From NCBI RefSeq assembly GCF_008086175.1, contig NZ_VSKM01000001.1:307266-371265 (forward strand): a DNA stretch of 64,000 nt. The letters are read 5' to 3'. The stretch is from Bizionia saleffrena (GTDB lineage: Bacteria > Bacteroidota > Bacteroidia > Flavobacteriales > Flavobacteriaceae). Below the pieces are notes generated by a model. That model was given only the letters and a program-made list of their open reading frames with translations. It made no database searches and was not told where the DNA came from. Both the position numbers and the translations under genes were made by a program. Within the stretch, counting starts at the first letter, position 1. Each line of letters opens with the position of its first letter. Below are positions 53,162 through 63,845 of this stretch, piece by piece.

Positions 53162-53986
53162 ATGACTTTAAATTGTAATGGGAAATTGGTAGATATTTCG
53201 TCGCCGAAAGTAATGGGCATTCTTAACGTTACGCCCGATTCTTTTTTTGATGGCGGCGCTTATAACAGCGACTCACATTGCCTTAAACAGGTAGAAAAAA
53301 TGCTTTCTGAAGGTGCCACTTTTATAGATATCGGTGCCTACAGCTCCAAACCAAATGCGACCACTGTTAGCACAAACGAAGAACTCGAGCGTATTATTCC
53401 TGTTATTAAAGTATTGGTTGAAAGCTTTCCGGATATTATTTTATCGGTGGATACCTTTAGAGCTGAAGTTGCCAAACACGCCATTGCAGCGGGAGCGGCT
53501 ATAATAAACGATATTTCGGCTGGCCATTTAGACGTGAATATGCTAAAAACTATTGCCGACTATAACGTGCCCTATATTATGATGCATATGCGCGGAACGC
53601 CACAAACAATGCAGCAGCAAACCGAATATGATGATTTACTAAAAGACATACTGCTTTATTTTTCGGAGCGTATTCAAGCTGCTCGTGCTTTAGGGGTTAA
53701 CGATATTATTTTAGATCCTGGCTTTGGATTTGCTAAAACTACCGCTCAGAATTTCGAATTACTCAATAAATTAGACGATTTTAAAATTACAGACTTACCT
53801 TTGCTTGCCGGTATCTCTAGAAAATCTATGATTTACAAAACGCTTAATACAACACCCAAATACGCTTTGAATGGCACAACGGCCTTACATATGATTGCTC
53901 TGGAAAGAGGCGCTCATATTTTACGTGCACACGATGTTAAAGAAGCTTTTGAAGCCATTACGTTACACCATCAATTACACACCTAA
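53162..53986 (+). CDS. folP: dihydropteroate synthase
   Basis: A 274-aa TIM-barrel enzyme condensing 6-hydroxymethyl-dihydropterin pyrophosphate and p-aminobenzoate in folate synthesis; the sulfonamide target. Motifs: MGILNVTPDSFFDGG, DIGAYSSKP, SVDTFRAEVA, MMHMRGTPQTM, LDPGFGFAKT, GISRKSMI and RAHDVKEA. Its stop is directly followed by the ATG of a lipoprotein gene, then cdaA. Confidence 0.97.
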   Translation: MTLNCNGKLVDISSPKVMGILNVTPDSFFDGGAYNSDSHCLKQVEKMLSEGATFIDIGAYSSKPNATTVSTNEELERIIPVIKVLVESFPDIILSVDTFRAEVAKHAIAAGAAIINDISAGHLDVNMLKTIADYNVPYIMMHMRGTPQTMQQQTEYDDLLKDILLYFSERIQAARALGVNDIILDPGFGFAKTTAQNFELLNKLDDFKITDLPLLAGISRKSMIYKTLNTTPKYALNGTTALHMIALERGAHILRAHDVKEAFEAITLHHQLHT

Positions 53987-54649
53987 ATGAAACAGTTATT
54001 AGTTTGCCTCGCGCTTCTATTTTTCAGCGCTTGCTCCGAAGACAAATCGGTATTACTTCCAGAAATTAACGGGGCGGCGATTACAGAGATCACCGATGTT
54101 TCTCCGGCCTATATTTTTTATAATGAAACGCAAAAAGACAGTGTAGAATTAAACCGAAAAAGTCTTATAATATCAACCAATTGGTTGGTAAATATTGACC
54201 GACGTTTAACGCTGAAACAAGCTTTACCTTCTATAATTACATTGCAAGAAAAAAAACGCGGCGCAGGAATGCATAAAAATGAAAGCGCAAAAAACTTTTT
54301 TACTTGTAACGATACCTCTATTAAAAATTTAGGATTTATAGATTTTACCGATGTCGTATACTCTAGAAATAACACGCCCGACACAACAGAAGGTCGTTAT
54401 GCCGTTACTATTTTTAAAGTGGATAGCATTGCTATTCATTCGGTAAATCATAAAATTATCAATCTTAAAAGCGACGATTTATTAGATAGTATACAACAAT
54501 TAGCATCGAGTTCTTCGACATTGAAACACTTCACTTTAAACTTCAATTCCAAGGTGACATTTCAAGATTACATCACTATAAAATCTAAACTTTCAAATTT
54601 AAAGAGTGATAATTTAGCTATTAGCAAAAATGAATTTATCTTTAATTAA
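53987..54649 (+). CDS. hypothetical lipoprotein between folP and cdaA
   Basis: A 220-aa protein with a lipobox (LVCLALLFFSACSED, Cys at residue 17), hence probably in the envelope. No domain was recognised. Its ATG abuts the folP stop without a gap and it is followed by cdaA after 29 nt, so the three genes are most likely one operon. Confidence 0.75.
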   Translation: MKQLLVCLALLFFSACSEDKSVLLPEINGAAITEITDVSPAYIFYNETQKDSVELNRKSLIISTNWLVNIDRRLTLKQALPSIITLQEKKRGAGMHKNESAKNFFTCNDTSIKNLGFIDFTDVVYSRNNTPDTTEGRYAVTIFKVDSIAIHSVNHKIINLKSDDLLDSIQQLASSSSTLKHFTLNFNSKVTFQDYITIKSKLSNLKSDNLAISKNEFIFN

Positions 54650-54678
54650 ATTTAAACCCCACTTAAAACAACAACCGC

Positions 54679-55464
54679 TTGGAAATTTTCGATACCATTT
54701 TAAATTTTAGTTTAGTAGATATTATAGATGTTGTGCTGGTTGCGCTCCTGCTATATTATGTTTACAAATTGGTTCGCGGTACCGTGGCCATAAATATTTT
54801 TATTGGTATTGTTATTATTTACATTATCTGGAAAATAACACAAGCGCTTCAAATGCAACTATTAAGTAATATTCTTGGTGGTTTTATTAGTGTAGGTATG
54901 TTTGCGCTTATAGTGGTTTTTCAGCAGGAAATTAGAAAATTTTTATTGATGATTGGCTCCACAAATTTTGGAGCAAAACGCAAATTTTTAAGTCAGTTAA
55001 AGTTCTTTAAAACCGAAGGCATCTCGAATACTGATATCGAAACTATTATAGCGGCGTGTACTAAAATGGCGTCGACAAGAACGGGAGCCTTAATTGTTTT
55101 GGAGCGTAATAATAATTTAGATTTTTTAATAAATACGGGAGACGAAATGAATATAACCGTTACCCAACCTATTATAGAAAGTATCTTCTTTAAAAATAGT
55201 CCGCTTCATGATGGTGCCATTATTATAGAAAATAATATTGTCAAGGCGACACGTGTTATTTTACCAGTGAATAATGAAAAAACAATACCACAACGTTTTG
55301 GTTTACGTCACCGTGCAGCTGTAGGAATTACCGAACGTACCGATGCGATTGCGATTGCTGTAAGTGAAGAAACGGGGCAAATTTCGTGTTTTAAAAATGG
55401 TGATTTCTTACCCTTTGATAACATCGCAGATTTAATAGCGATTATAAAAGAGGATTTGGATTAA
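54679..55464 (+). CDS. cdaA: diadenylate cyclase CdaA
   Basis: A 261-aa membrane enzyme making c-di-AMP from two ATP. Three N-terminal helices (to about residue 80) are followed by the DAC domain with PLHDGAIII and GLRHRAAVG, the DGA and RHR catalytic motifs. The start is TTG at 54679, the first codon giving the full N-terminal region (MEIFDTILNFSLVDIIDV). Last gene of the folP unit. Confidence 0.95.
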   Translation: MEIFDTILNFSLVDIIDVVLVALLLYYVYKLVRGTVAINIFIGIVIIYIIWKITQALQMQLLSNILGGFISVGMFALIVVFQQEIRKFLLMIGSTNFGAKRKFLSQLKFFKTEGISNTDIETIIAACTKMASTRTGALIVLERNNNLDFLINTGDEMNITVTQPIIESIFFKNSPLHDGAIIIENNIVKATRVILPVNNEKTIPQRFGLRHRAAVGITERTDAIAIAVSEETGQISCFKNGDFLPFDNIADLIAIIKEDLD

Positions 55465-55467
55465 CGA

Positions 55468-57237
55468 TTACTTTACCTCTTCCGCCTTTAAAAACTGAAC
55501 TTCGTATAGATTTCTATAATATCCATTGTCATTTTTAAGCAGTTCGCTATGCGTGCCTTGTTCAACAATATTACCAGAATCCATTACAATTATTTTATCT
55601 GCTTTTTGAATCGTTGCCAAACGGTGTGCTATTACAATAGACGTTCTGCCTTTCGTGATCTTATCTGTCGCGTTTTGAATTAATTGCTCCGAATAAGAAT
55701 CTACAGACGACGTGGCTTCATCTAAAATTAAAATACTCGGGTTTGTAACATACGCGCGTAAAAAAGAAATTAACTGGCGCTGTCCAGAAGACAACATTGC
55801 CCCTCTTTCTTTTACATTATAATGGTAACCACCAGGTAAACTCATTATAAAATCGTGGATACCAATATCTTTTGCTGCTTGCTGTACTACCGTTTCAGAA
55901 ACCTCTGGATTATTTAAGGTAATGTTCGCTAATACCGTATCAGCAAACAGAAACACATCTTGTAAAACCACCGCTATTCGCGAGCGTAATGACGCTAAAG
56001 TGACGTCTTTAATATTAATAGTATCAACGGTAATAACACCACTATTAATTTCGTAAAAACGATTTAGTAAATTAATAATTGTTGATTTCCCTGCACCCGT
56101 CGCACCCACGATAGCAACAGTTTCTCCTGCTTTCACCTCAAAGTTAATTCCCTTTAAAACCAATTCATTATCAATATAACTAAAGGTAACGTCTTTAAAA
56201 CTGATATCGCCTTTAAAGTTTTCTGCTTCAATAGTACCTTCATCATTAATTTGCGAAGTTGTATCAATTACCTTAAACACGCGCTTTGCAGCGACCATAC
56301 CCATTTGTAGGGTATTAAATTTATCGGCTATTTGTCGTAATGGTCTAAATAACTTAGGAATCATCATTACAAAGGCAAATAAATCACCCTGCGTTGCTGT
56401 GCCTTCTAGAACAATGTTTAATCCGCCATACCACACCACTAAACCAAGAGCTACAGACGATAATAATTCTGGAATCGGGAAGAAAATAGAGTTATACCAA
56501 ATGGTTTTCAACCAGCCTGCCTTATGGCGCTCGTTAATGGCTTTAAATTTATTATATTCGGTAGTTTCTCGCGTAAATAACTGAAGTATTTTCATTCCAG
56601 TAACACGCTCTTGAACAAAAGAATTTAAATTGGACACTTCGGTACGCACTTCTTCAAAAGCTCTTTTCATATACTTCTGAAACAGTCTTGTTGCATACAA
56701 AACAATTGGTAAGGTTATAAAAACGATAAGACTTAATTGCCAATTCATAAAAATCATTAGGCCAGAAACCACAATCATAACCAGTAAATCGCGAGCAATC
56801 ATAAAGAGCCCTTGTCCGAAAATATCGGCAATACGCTCCATATCGGTTACCGCTCTAGTAATTAATGTCCCTACAGAAGAATTATCATAATACTTCATCT
56901 TAAATTTCAGCATGTGGTTAAATAACATGACACGCACGTCTTTTACCACACTTTGCCCCAACCATGCGGCATAAAAAATAAATAGAAATTGAAAAACAGT
57001 TTCCAAAAGTAACATTGCAATCATTAAAATCACAAAAAACAAAAAGCCTTCTTCTTTTTTTTGCGCTACATTTTCGTCTATAGCATAACTTAAAATAAAC
57101 GGTGATGCTGCACTTAATAAGGCAATTAAAACCACCGATAAAAGGACACCTATAAATACCTTTCTATATGGTTTTATAAACTGAAACAACCTTTTAAATA
57201 AGGAGAGATCGAGTATTTTTTCTTTAGGTTTATTCAT
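55468..57237 (-). CDS. ABC exporter, MsbA-like (permease-ATPase fusion)
   Basis: A 589-aa half-transporter: six-helix exporter domain (residues 1-320, with coupling segment VKDVRVMLFNHMLKFKMKYY), then the ATPase with Walker A GATGAGKST, signature LSSGQRQLIS, Walker B ILILDEATSSVD and a His switch (IVIAHRL). It probably exports lipid or hydrophobic substrates. It overlaps truA by 8 nt and converges with cdaA (3 nt apart). Confidence 0.95.
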   Translation of the reverse strand: MNKPKEKILDLSLFKRLFQFIKPYRKVFIGVLLSVVLIALLSAASPFILSYAIDENVAQKKEEGFLFFVILMIAMLLLETVFQFLFIFYAAWLGQSVVKDVRVMLFNHMLKFKMKYYDNSSVGTLITRAVTDMERIADIFGQGLFMIARDLLVMIVVSGLMIFMNWQLSLIVFITLPIVLYATRLFQKYMKRAFEEVRTEVSNLNSFVQERVTGMKILQLFTRETTEYNKFKAINERHKAGWLKTIWYNSIFFPIPELLSSVALGLVVWYGGLNIVLEGTATQGDLFAFVMMIPKLFRPLRQIADKFNTLQMGMVAAKRVFKVIDTTSQINDEGTIEAENFKGDISFKDVTFSYIDNELVLKGINFEVKAGETVAIVGATGAGKSTIINLLNRFYEINSGVITVDTINIKDVTLASLRSRIAVVLQDVFLFADTVLANITLNNPEVSETVVQQAAKDIGIHDFIMSLPGGYHYNVKERGAMLSSGQRQLISFLRAYVTNPSILILDEATSSVDSYSEQLIQNATDKITKGRTSIVIAHRLATIQKADKIIVMDSGNIVEQGTHSELLKNDNGYYRNLYEVQFLKAEEVK

Positions 57238-57979
57238 TTAAATAAATAGATTCTGGATATATAATTTCGCTTAAATACAGCGCTCGAGCGGGTACCGAAA
57301 AACCGGCTTCACTCCTACTTTTAGATTGGATGATTTTATGCATATCGCTAACCTCTAATTTCCCAACCCCTATGTTTATTAAGGAGCCCACTATGGCGCG
57401 CACCATATTTCGTAAAAACCGATTGGCCTTAATAGTAAACTGAAGTTCGTCGCCAATAATTTGCCATTCCGCTTGCATAATATCGCAATGATACGTTTTT
57501 ACATCTGTATTACTTTTAGAAAAACATTGAAAATCTTTATACTCCAATAGAATTTTTGAAGCTTTTTTTAGTTTCTCGATATCCAATTGGGGTTTTAAGA
57601 AATACGTTTGCTCGTTAATAAACGCATTTTTGCGAATTGCAATACGATAAATGTAAGCGCGACTTAAGGCATCAAAACGTGTGTGTGCTTCAGCGTTTAC
57701 CTTAAAAATAGAATGAATGACAATATCCTGTGGTAAATACGAATTTAATTTATGCTGAAGTGTTTCAGTTTCAAAAGACATATGTATTTCAAAATGTGCA
57801 AACATTTGTAAAGCGTGCACGCCAGCATCGGTACGTCCTGCTCCCATTGTTGTAATAGTAGTTCTTAATAGTAACGACAAGCCTTTATTTAAAACTTCCT
57901 GTACAGTGATTGCGTTGGGTTGAATTTGCCAACCGTGATAAGCTTTACCATTATATGAGAGTTCTATAAAATATCGCAA
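57230..57979 (-). CDS. truA: tRNA pseudouridine synthase A
   Basis: A 249-aa enzyme isomerising uridines 38-40 of the tRNA anticodon arm. The catalytic Asp is in GAGRTDAGVHALQM; RFLRNMVRAIVG and the start FIELSYNGKAYHGWQIQP are further signatures. Its end overlaps the start of the ABC exporter gene by 8 nt. Confidence 0.96.
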   Translation of the reverse strand: MRYFIELSYNGKAYHGWQIQPNAITVQEVLNKGLSLLLRTTITTMGAGRTDAGVHALQMFAHFEIHMSFETETLQHKLNSYLPQDIVIHSIFKVNAEAHTRFDALSRAYIYRIAIRKNAFINEQTYFLKPQLDIEKLKKASKILLEYKDFQCFSKSNTDVKTYHCDIMQAEWQIIGDELQFTIKANRFLRNMVRAIVGSLINIGVGKLEVSDMHKIIQSKSRSEAGFSVPARALYLSEIIYPESIYLNE

Positions 57980-58120
57980 GTATTGTGCTATTTTTGTAAA
58001 TAATTAAGACTACAAAGATACTTGTTTTTCTTACTAAAGAAATCCTAAATTTATATTAAAAGACCGCTACTTTTTTAACCTTGAGAATATCGCAGTAATG
58101 TTGATATTTAGAATACGATT

Positions 58121-58615
58121 ATGAAAAAAATACTTTTACTTTCTGATACCCATAGCTATATAGACGCTGCTATTTTAAAATACGTAAAACAAGCTGACGA
58201 GGTGTGGCACGCCGGTGACATTGGCAACTTAGAGGTTACCGATGAAATAAAAAAACTAAAACCACTACGCGGCGTTTACGGTAATATCGACGATGATAAA
58301 GCCCGTTTAGAATTTCCAGAAAACAATCGTTTTATGTGTGAAGGTGTCGCTGTATGGATAACACATATTGGCGGTTACCCTAACAAGTATGACCTGCGTA
58401 TTCGCGAGGAAATCCAGAAAAATCCACCTAAATTATTTATTTGTGGCCATTCTCATATTTTAAAGGTAATGCCCGATAAAAAGCTTAATCTATTACATAT
58501 GAATCCGGGAGCTATTGGTAAACACGGGTTTCATAATGTGCGCACAATGTTACGTTTTACGATTTCTGGGGACACAATTGCTAATTTAGAAGTTATAGAA
58601 TTCCCGAAACATTAA
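58121..58615 (+). CDS. YfcE/MJ0936-family metallophosphoesterase
   Basis: A 164-aa calcineurin-like phosphodiesterase with metal ligands in LLSDTHSYID, WHAGDIGN, YGNIDD, THIGG and CGHSHILKV. Family members hydrolyse phosphodiesters such as bis-pNPP; the physiological substrate is unknown. Monocistronic, divergent from truA. Confidence 0.92.
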   Translation: MKKILLLSDTHSYIDAAILKYVKQADEVWHAGDIGNLEVTDEIKKLKPLRGVYGNIDDDKARLEFPENNRFMCEGVAVWITHIGGYPNKYDLRIREEIQKNPPKLFICGHSHILKVMPDKKLNLLHMNPGAIGKHGFHNVRTMLRFTISGDTIANLEVIEFPKH

Positions 58616-58646
58616 TAACCATTACAATTATTTAGGTAAACAGCAT

Positions 58647-58675
58647 AAAAAAGCCCAAGATCTTCACCTTGGGCT
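58647..58675 (-). terminator. rho-independent terminator for the DUF4293 gene
   Basis: On the minus strand AGCCCAAG-GTGAAGAT-CTTGGGCT is followed by six T residues; it lies 30 nt after the DUF4293 stop. Confidence 0.85.
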
Positions 58676-58704
58676 CACGCACTAATACTACTAAGATGTT
58701 AGGT

Positions 58705-59115
58705 TTATCGTAATCGATCTACAGATTTTACAAGATCTTCATCCTTCTTGATGGCCTTATTAGCTAATGCTAATAACACGATAGACACAATAGGCAAGAA
58801 AATCCCAATACCTTTCTCTGAAACGTTAGTTCCTCCAGATATGCTTAGAGATTGATATACAAGTAATCCTAGTAAAATAAAGTTTAATATGATGTTTAGT
58901 CGTCCCACGACGAATTGAGACTTCCTATTATTGTACATAAATATAGATACCAAAGATAATACTGCAGAGGCCATAAACATTGCGAAATAGGTTAAATTAT
59001 CTATTGCAAAGACTTTAATACCAGCGGTAGTAATCCATAAATACAACGCAAAAATTAACCCGCCAGAAACGGAGGCGGCCAATAATAAGTATAATGTCTG
59101 TATGCGTTGAATCAT
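58705..59115 (-). CDS. DUF4293 membrane protein
   Basis: A 136-aa protein with four hydrophobic helices: LYLLLAASVSGGLIFALYLWI, NLTYFAMFMASAVLSLVSIF, LNIILNFILLGLLVYQSLS and GIFLPIVSIVLLALANKAI. It is a Bacteroidota-restricted family of unknown function, frequently divergent from rho, as here. Confidence 0.87.
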   Translation of the reverse strand: MIQRIQTLYLLLAASVSGGLIFALYLWITTAGIKVFAIDNLTYFAMFMASAVLSLVSIFMYNNRKSQFVVGRLNIILNFILLGLLVYQSLSISGGTNVSEKGIGIFLPIVSIVLLALANKAIKKDEDLVKSVDRLR

Positions 59116-59316
59116 TTATTTAAATGGTAATTATCTGGCACAAAAATATAGTTTCTTTTGTAATTTTTATAAAAAAAAATAAAATAAAGTTGTATAATTG
59201 CAGTAATAATTTGCAACAATCACGTTAGCAAGATATTAATTCTTCAATAAATAGTATATTTTCTCTGGGAAATATTTCAACTTAAATATTTAAAAAATAT
59301 TCATTTCAACAACTCA

Positions 59317-61026
59317 ATGTTTGAAATCTCACAATTAAAAGAAATGAAGCTTCCTGAACTACAGGATATAGCTAAAAAACTAAGTGTACCAAAATTCCGC
59401 ACACTAAAAAAATTAGATTTAGTATATCAAATATTAGATCTACAAGCAGCGAACCCAAATGCTGTGAAAGAAGTTAAAATAGACGAAAATATAGAGACCG
59501 ATAAAGAAACTCCTAAAAGAGCTCGCGTACAACGTAAAGCGCCTTTAAAGAAAAAAACAAACGTTAAAGAATCTACTATAGAGAGTGCGACTGATACGAC
59601 AAATGATAAAGAGGATGAAAGCACTTTAGCTTTTAAAGAAGACTCTAAAAAAGAGAGCAGTACAACAGAAGCACCGAAAGAAATTTCAAAACTTGAAACG
59701 AAATCGGCTCCTAAAGAGTCTCGTAAACCGGCCCCTAAAAAGCCAGTTCACAATCATCAAAACAAAAAAGAGGATAATAAAAACGATAATAAATCGCAAA
59801 ATCGTCCTGTTAAGAGAGACAACTCTCAAAATAAAAGTAAAAGCAAAAACAGTCCTGGTGACAACGGTAACAAAGATACCAGAAACCGTTATAGAGAACC
59901 CGATTATGAGTTCGATGCTATAATTGAAAGCGAAGGTGTTTTAGATATTATGCAAGATGGTTACGGTTTTTTAAGATCGTCAGATTATAATTATCTATCA
60001 TCGCCCGACGATATTTATGTATCACAATCACAAATTCGTTTATTCGGATTAAAAACAGGAGATACTGTTTTAGGAAATGTTAGACCTCCAAAAGAAGGTG
60101 AAAAGTATTTTCCGTTAATTAAAGTCAATAGAATTAATGGTCAAAGCCCAGATGTGGTTAGAGACCGCGTGTCTTTCGAACATTTAACACCATTATTTCC
60201 GGAAGAAAAATTCAATCTTGCCGAAAAGCAAAGTACTATTTCTACGCGTATTATGGACTTGTTCTCTCCTATAGGAAAAGGGCAGCGTGGTATGATTGTA
60301 TCGCAACCAAAAACGGGTAAAACAATGCTTCTTAAGGATGTAGCGAATGCTATTGCAGCAAACCATCCTGAAGTTTATCAAATGATTTTATTAATTGATG
60401 AACGCCCTGAAGAGGTAACCGATATGCAACGTAATGTGCGTGGTGAAGTAATTGCTTCAACTTTTGATAAAGAAGCACACGAGCACGTAAAAATTGCTAA
60501 TATTGTTTTAGAAAAAGCAAAACGATTGGTAGAATGTGGTCACGATGTGGTGATTCTCTTAGATTCTATTACACGTTTAGCAAGAGCTTATAATGCAGTA
60601 CAACCCCCTTCTGGAAAAATATTAAGTGGTGGTGTTGATTCTAATGCATTACATAAACCAAAACGTTTTTTCGGTGCCGCTAGAAATATAGAAAATGGAG
60701 GCTCGTTAACTATAATAGCAACAGCGCTTACCGAAACAGGCTCTAAAATGGATGAAGTAATCTTTGAAGAATTTAAAGGTACTGGTAATATGGAGCTACA
60801 ATTAGATCGTAAAATTTCTAACCGTAGAATCTTCCCTGCTATCGATTTAACATCATCAAGCACACGTCGCGATGACATTTTATTAGACGAAAGCACAGTA
60901 CAACGTATGTGGGTTATGCGTAAATATCTTGCAGATATGAACCCGGTTGAAGCTATGGAATTTATAAACCAACGTTTTAAACAAACTAGAAACAACGAAG
61001 AGTTTTTAATCTCAATGAACGGTTAA
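59317..61026 (+). CDS. rho: transcription termination factor Rho
   Basis: A 569-aa hexameric RNA helicase/ATPase. The N-terminal helix domain ([19 protein letters not shown]) is followed by an extended basic, low-complexity insertion of about 150 residues (Lys/Asn/Asp-rich), the cold-shock RNA-binding domain (DGYGFLRS), and the ATPase with Walker [20 protein letters not shown] and Walker [16 protein letters not shown]. The insertion is common in Bacteroidota. Long A/T leader upstream (59117-59316) could support Rho autoregulation. Confidence 0.97.
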   Translation: MFEISQLKEMKLPELQDIAKKLSVPKFRTLKKLDLVYQILDLQAANPNAVKEVKIDENIETDKETPKRARVQRKAPLKKKTNVKESTIESATDTTNDKEDESTLAFKEDSKKESSTTEAPKEISKLETKSAPKESRKPAPKKPVHNHQNKKEDNKNDNKSQNRPVKRDNSQNKSKSKNSPGDNGNKDTRNRYREPDYEFDAIIESEGVLDIMQDGYGFLRSSDYNYLSSPDDIYVSQSQIRLFGLKTGDTVLGNVRPPKEGEKYFPLIKVNRINGQSPDVVRDRVSFEHLTPLFPEEKFNLAEKQSTISTRIMDLFSPIGKGQRGMIVSQPKTGKTMLLKDVANAIAANHPEVYQMILLIDERPEEVTDMQRNVRGEVIASTFDKEAHEHVKIANIVLEKAKRLVECGHDVVILLDSITRLARAYNAVQPPSGKILSGGVDSNALHKPKRFFGAARNIENGGSLTIIATALTETGSKMDEVIFEEFKGTGNMELQLDRKISNRRIFPAIDLTSSSTRRDDILLDESTVQRMWVMRKYLADMNPVEAMEFINQRFKQTRNNEEFLISMNG

Positions 61027-61046
61027 AACACACTTTATATAATAGT

Positions 61047-61087
61047 AAAGCCTCGTGTTGCATTTTTTACACGAGGCTTTTTTTTTA
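61047..61087 (+). terminator. rho-independent terminator after rho
   Basis: AAAGCCTCGTGT and ACACGAGGCTTT pair around an 8-nt loop, followed by a T run, 21 nt after the rho stop. Confidence 0.9.
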
Positions 61088-61359
61088 TTAAAGAGTACCC
61101 ATACTCTCAAAAGACTCCATATTTAGTTAATAAAATGATAAAATAGCTAACTTGGTACGTCCACATTCTTAAATTAATTCTCCTTTTAGTATCTTGTAAG
61201 TATTGAGATGCTTTTCGAAAAAACACATTGAAAAACATAATTAAATCATTAAAATTCTACTTGAATTTTGGTGTTTTGTTTTCTCTTTGAGAGACACATC
61301 TGTGCTCAATAACTGTCATAACAATTATTATAAATAAAGTAAAACGTATCCGTTAACGA

Positions 61360-62688
61360 ATGAATAAGTTGTCTCAAATTCTGAGCTCTTTTTTTAAAAA
61401 AGACTCTGCAACCGGAATTCTATTAATATGCGCCACAGTGCTTGCGTTAATAGTAGCCAATACCCCTTTAAGTTCTTTTTATCAAATGATGATGCACCTA
61501 AAATTCAGTTTAGGTTTCGACAATTTATTCATTTCAAAGTCTTTACATCATTGGGTTAACGATGGTTTAATGGCCTTGTTTTTTCTGCTAGTAGGATTAG
61601 AGATCAAAAGTGAATTAAAATTTGGACGTTTGCGCTCGTTTAAATCGGCGGTGTTTCCAGTAGTAGCTGCGATAAGTGGTGCCGTATTTCCAGCATTAAT
61701 TTTCTTTGCTTTTAATAGTGGTACAAAATATATTGATGGGTGGGCAATTCCTATGGCAACAGACATTGCTTTTGTAATTGGTATTTTAGCAATTTTAGGA
61801 CCTAGAATCCCATCTTGGGCAAAAGTTTTTATCACCACCATTGCTGTGGTCGATGATTTAATTGCCGTTTTAGTTATTGCTTTCTTTTATACCGATCAGA
61901 TTTACTGGCCCTCCTTAGGTATTGCCTTAGGGTGTACCGTTGTTCTTTTAATCTTTAATTACAGAAAGGTAAACGGCCTAACGCCCTACTTATTTGTAGG
62001 TTTCATATTATGGTGGGCGGTTTTATCTTCTGGTATTCACGCCACTATAGCAGGTGTTATTTTAGCGTTTACAATTCCTTTAAATAGAGAATGGGAACTT
62101 GATAAAATTAAAAATTTTGCAAAGCGCGGTTTCAAATTATTTTTAAACGCTAAAGACGTTTCACTAGAAGGAACGTCGTCTCAAGCACACTATTTCTTAG
62201 AGAAAACACAGCGTGAAATGGAGTCTCCTTTAAAGCGGTTAGAACGTAAATTGCACGGCCCTGTGTATTTCTTTATAATGCCTTTATTTGCCTTTGTTAA
62301 CGCCGGAATTCTATTTGATTCTGAAATTTTAAGTGAGGCATTACATATATCGATAACTTGGGGAACAATTTTTGGACTATTAATAGGAAAACCTGTTGGG
62401 ATATTATTCGGTATATGGATTTTACTCAAATTCTTTTATAAAGAAATGCCGAGTTCGAAGGAAGTTTGGAAATTATTTTTTGGAATGTCTCTATTATGCG
62501 GAATAGGATTTACGATGTCTTTATTTATTGTAAATCTTTCTTTTGACGATAATTTAATTAAGGAAGAAGCAAAAATGGGAATCCTAATTGCTTCCTTGGT
62601 GAGTGGTGTTTTAGGTTACTACGTTCTTCGTTATGCAACACGTTTTCCAAATTCCATTACAGTAGATAAAACAGGAATGAAACCATAG
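61360..62688 (+). CDS. nhaA: Na+/H+ antiporter NhaA
   Basis: A 442-aa inner-membrane antiporter with about 12 helices, expelling Na+ or Li+ for protons. The sodium-site aspartates are in the signature VVDDLIAVLVIAF, with ATDIAFVIGIL (TM4) before it. The C-terminal helices include VNAGILF and CGIGFTMSLFI. Between residues 255 and 300 is a longer loop than in E. coli NhaA. Monocistronic, with about 270 nt of empty upstream sequence. Confidence 0.95.
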   Translation: MNKLSQILSSFFKKDSATGILLICATVLALIVANTPLSSFYQMMMHLKFSLGFDNLFISKSLHHWVNDGLMALFFLLVGLEIKSELKFGRLRSFKSAVFPVVAAISGAVFPALIFFAFNSGTKYIDGWAIPMATDIAFVIGILAILGPRIPSWAKVFITTIAVVDDLIAVLVIAFFYTDQIYWPSLGIALGCTVVLLIFNYRKVNGLTPYLFVGFILWWAVLSSGIHATIAGVILAFTIPLNREWELDKIKNFAKRGFKLFLNAKDVSLEGTSSQAHYFLEKTQREMESPLKRLERKLHGPVYFFIMPLFAFVNAGILFDSEILSEALHISITWGTIFGLLIGKPVGILFGIWILLKFFYKEMPSSKEVWKLFFGMSLLCGIGFTMSLFIVNLSFDDNLIKEEAKMGILIASLVSGVLGYYVLRYATRFPNSITVDKTGMKP

Positions 62689-62704
62689 TTGTTTTTACAT
62701 TTAG

Positions 62705-62759
62705 GAAGAGTGATTTATTCAATTCATCAATTATAGGCTGATTTGAACATCACTCTTTT
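62705..62759 (+). terminator. long-loop hairpin after nhaA
   Basis: AAGAGTGAT and ATCACTCTTTT pair with a loop of about 34 nt; likely the nhaA terminator. The remaining sequence to 63006 shows no gene. Confidence 0.5.
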
Positions 62760-63006
62760 AATTGATTTAATTTAACTGGAATGGTATGCTCTATTAATAA
62801 ATGAACCTCCTATCTCACTGAAATTCTTTATGAGATAAGCTATCAATATTAAATACATTTTTCAATAAAAGTAGAGGGTATCCTATTAGAAAGTGCTGTA
62901 TAAAAGTTTTAATATTGAAAGTACTGATAGAATATCGGGTTTTTTGGAATAATTCTCAAAACTTTTGAAACTATAAAAACGATTGTACTTTGTAGGAAAA
63001 TTTTTA

Positions 63007-63340
63007 ATGTTATCAGACGCGTTATTATTCAGGACAAAGCTATTACTTCCGGAAGCACTTATTAACTATTTCGAATTGACAAAACATAAGAGAAGGAAAA
63101 ACGTTCCATTTCTATTTTACTGACCGCAATATATTTCCTGACGGCTAAAGTGAGGCGAAGTTTTACTCTAAAGGCTTTTCACTAAGGGGTCGTTTAAGAC
63201 TTTTTAAAACTTATAAAGAATGTTTTTCTACAGATTGATGAAAACACAAGCGAAATAGTTACAAGAAATTGGCCATTAGTAACAAAAGAACTAAAATTAC
63301 CAGCGATTTCGCTGATTTTTTAAAAGAACTCTATACGTAA
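63007..63340 (+). pseudogene. ISAon1-type N-terminal region gene, decayed
   Basis: An ATG at 63007 opens a frame (LLLPEALINYFELTKHKR) that stops early. The rest continues in other frames (FYFTDRNIFPDG, FYSKGFSLRGRLRLF, ITSDFADFLKELYT). This matches the small N-terminal-region protein of ISAon1-family (ISL3-related) elements. Multiple frameshifts and stops mean it is dead. Confidence 0.7.
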
Positions 63341-63845
63341 TGATACTAGTGGCACAGCAATTGTATCTAAATTCTACGGTGTAAACCCTAGAAGTATGTA
63401 AAGGCATTACAAAGATTATTTGAGCGACTTCAATGCTTGAAGTCAAAAGACACACGCATAACAATGGCTGTTGTTTTTAAAAAAAATCGGCTGCTACCTT
63501 TCTATAAACGAGACCGCTTTTTTCAACGTTGATTTATATACCATTCTAACCAATAAAGATGCAAAAGGAAATAAAAGAGCGATAATATCTATGGTAAAAG
63601 GAACCATGGCAGATGTAGTTATAAAAACACTCCACAAGATGCCTCTAAAACAAAGAAAGAAGGTTATGGATATGGTAGCTAATATGGGGCTTATCGTAAA
63701 AAAATCATTCGCAAACGCTACTTTGGTTATAGACCGTTTCCATATCCAAAAACTAGCGTTAGATGCATTGCAAGAAATCAGAATCAAACACAGATGGGAA
63801 GCTCTTGACGGATCATTCTCAAAAGTTGTGTGTGAATTGAAATAA
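63341..63845 (+). pseudogene. ISAon1/ISL3-type transposase, truncated with stops
   Basis: The frame starts near TAIVSKFYGVNPRSM, with stop codons after it, after DYLSDFNA and after SQKTHA, then stays open from 63471 (LYTILTNKDAKGNKRAI, VIDRFHIQKLALDALQEIRIKHRWEAL). The pattern matches an ISL3-type DDE transposase; the third acidic residue region is missing because the gene ends at the junction with the next element. The open 124-codon part is therefore not a functional gene. Confidence 0.75.

Noticed and set aside
63471..63845. 124-codon frame as an intact transposase gene
   Set aside because: The conserved upstream part of the transposase is present in the same frame but carries three stop codons, and the C-terminal part is missing.
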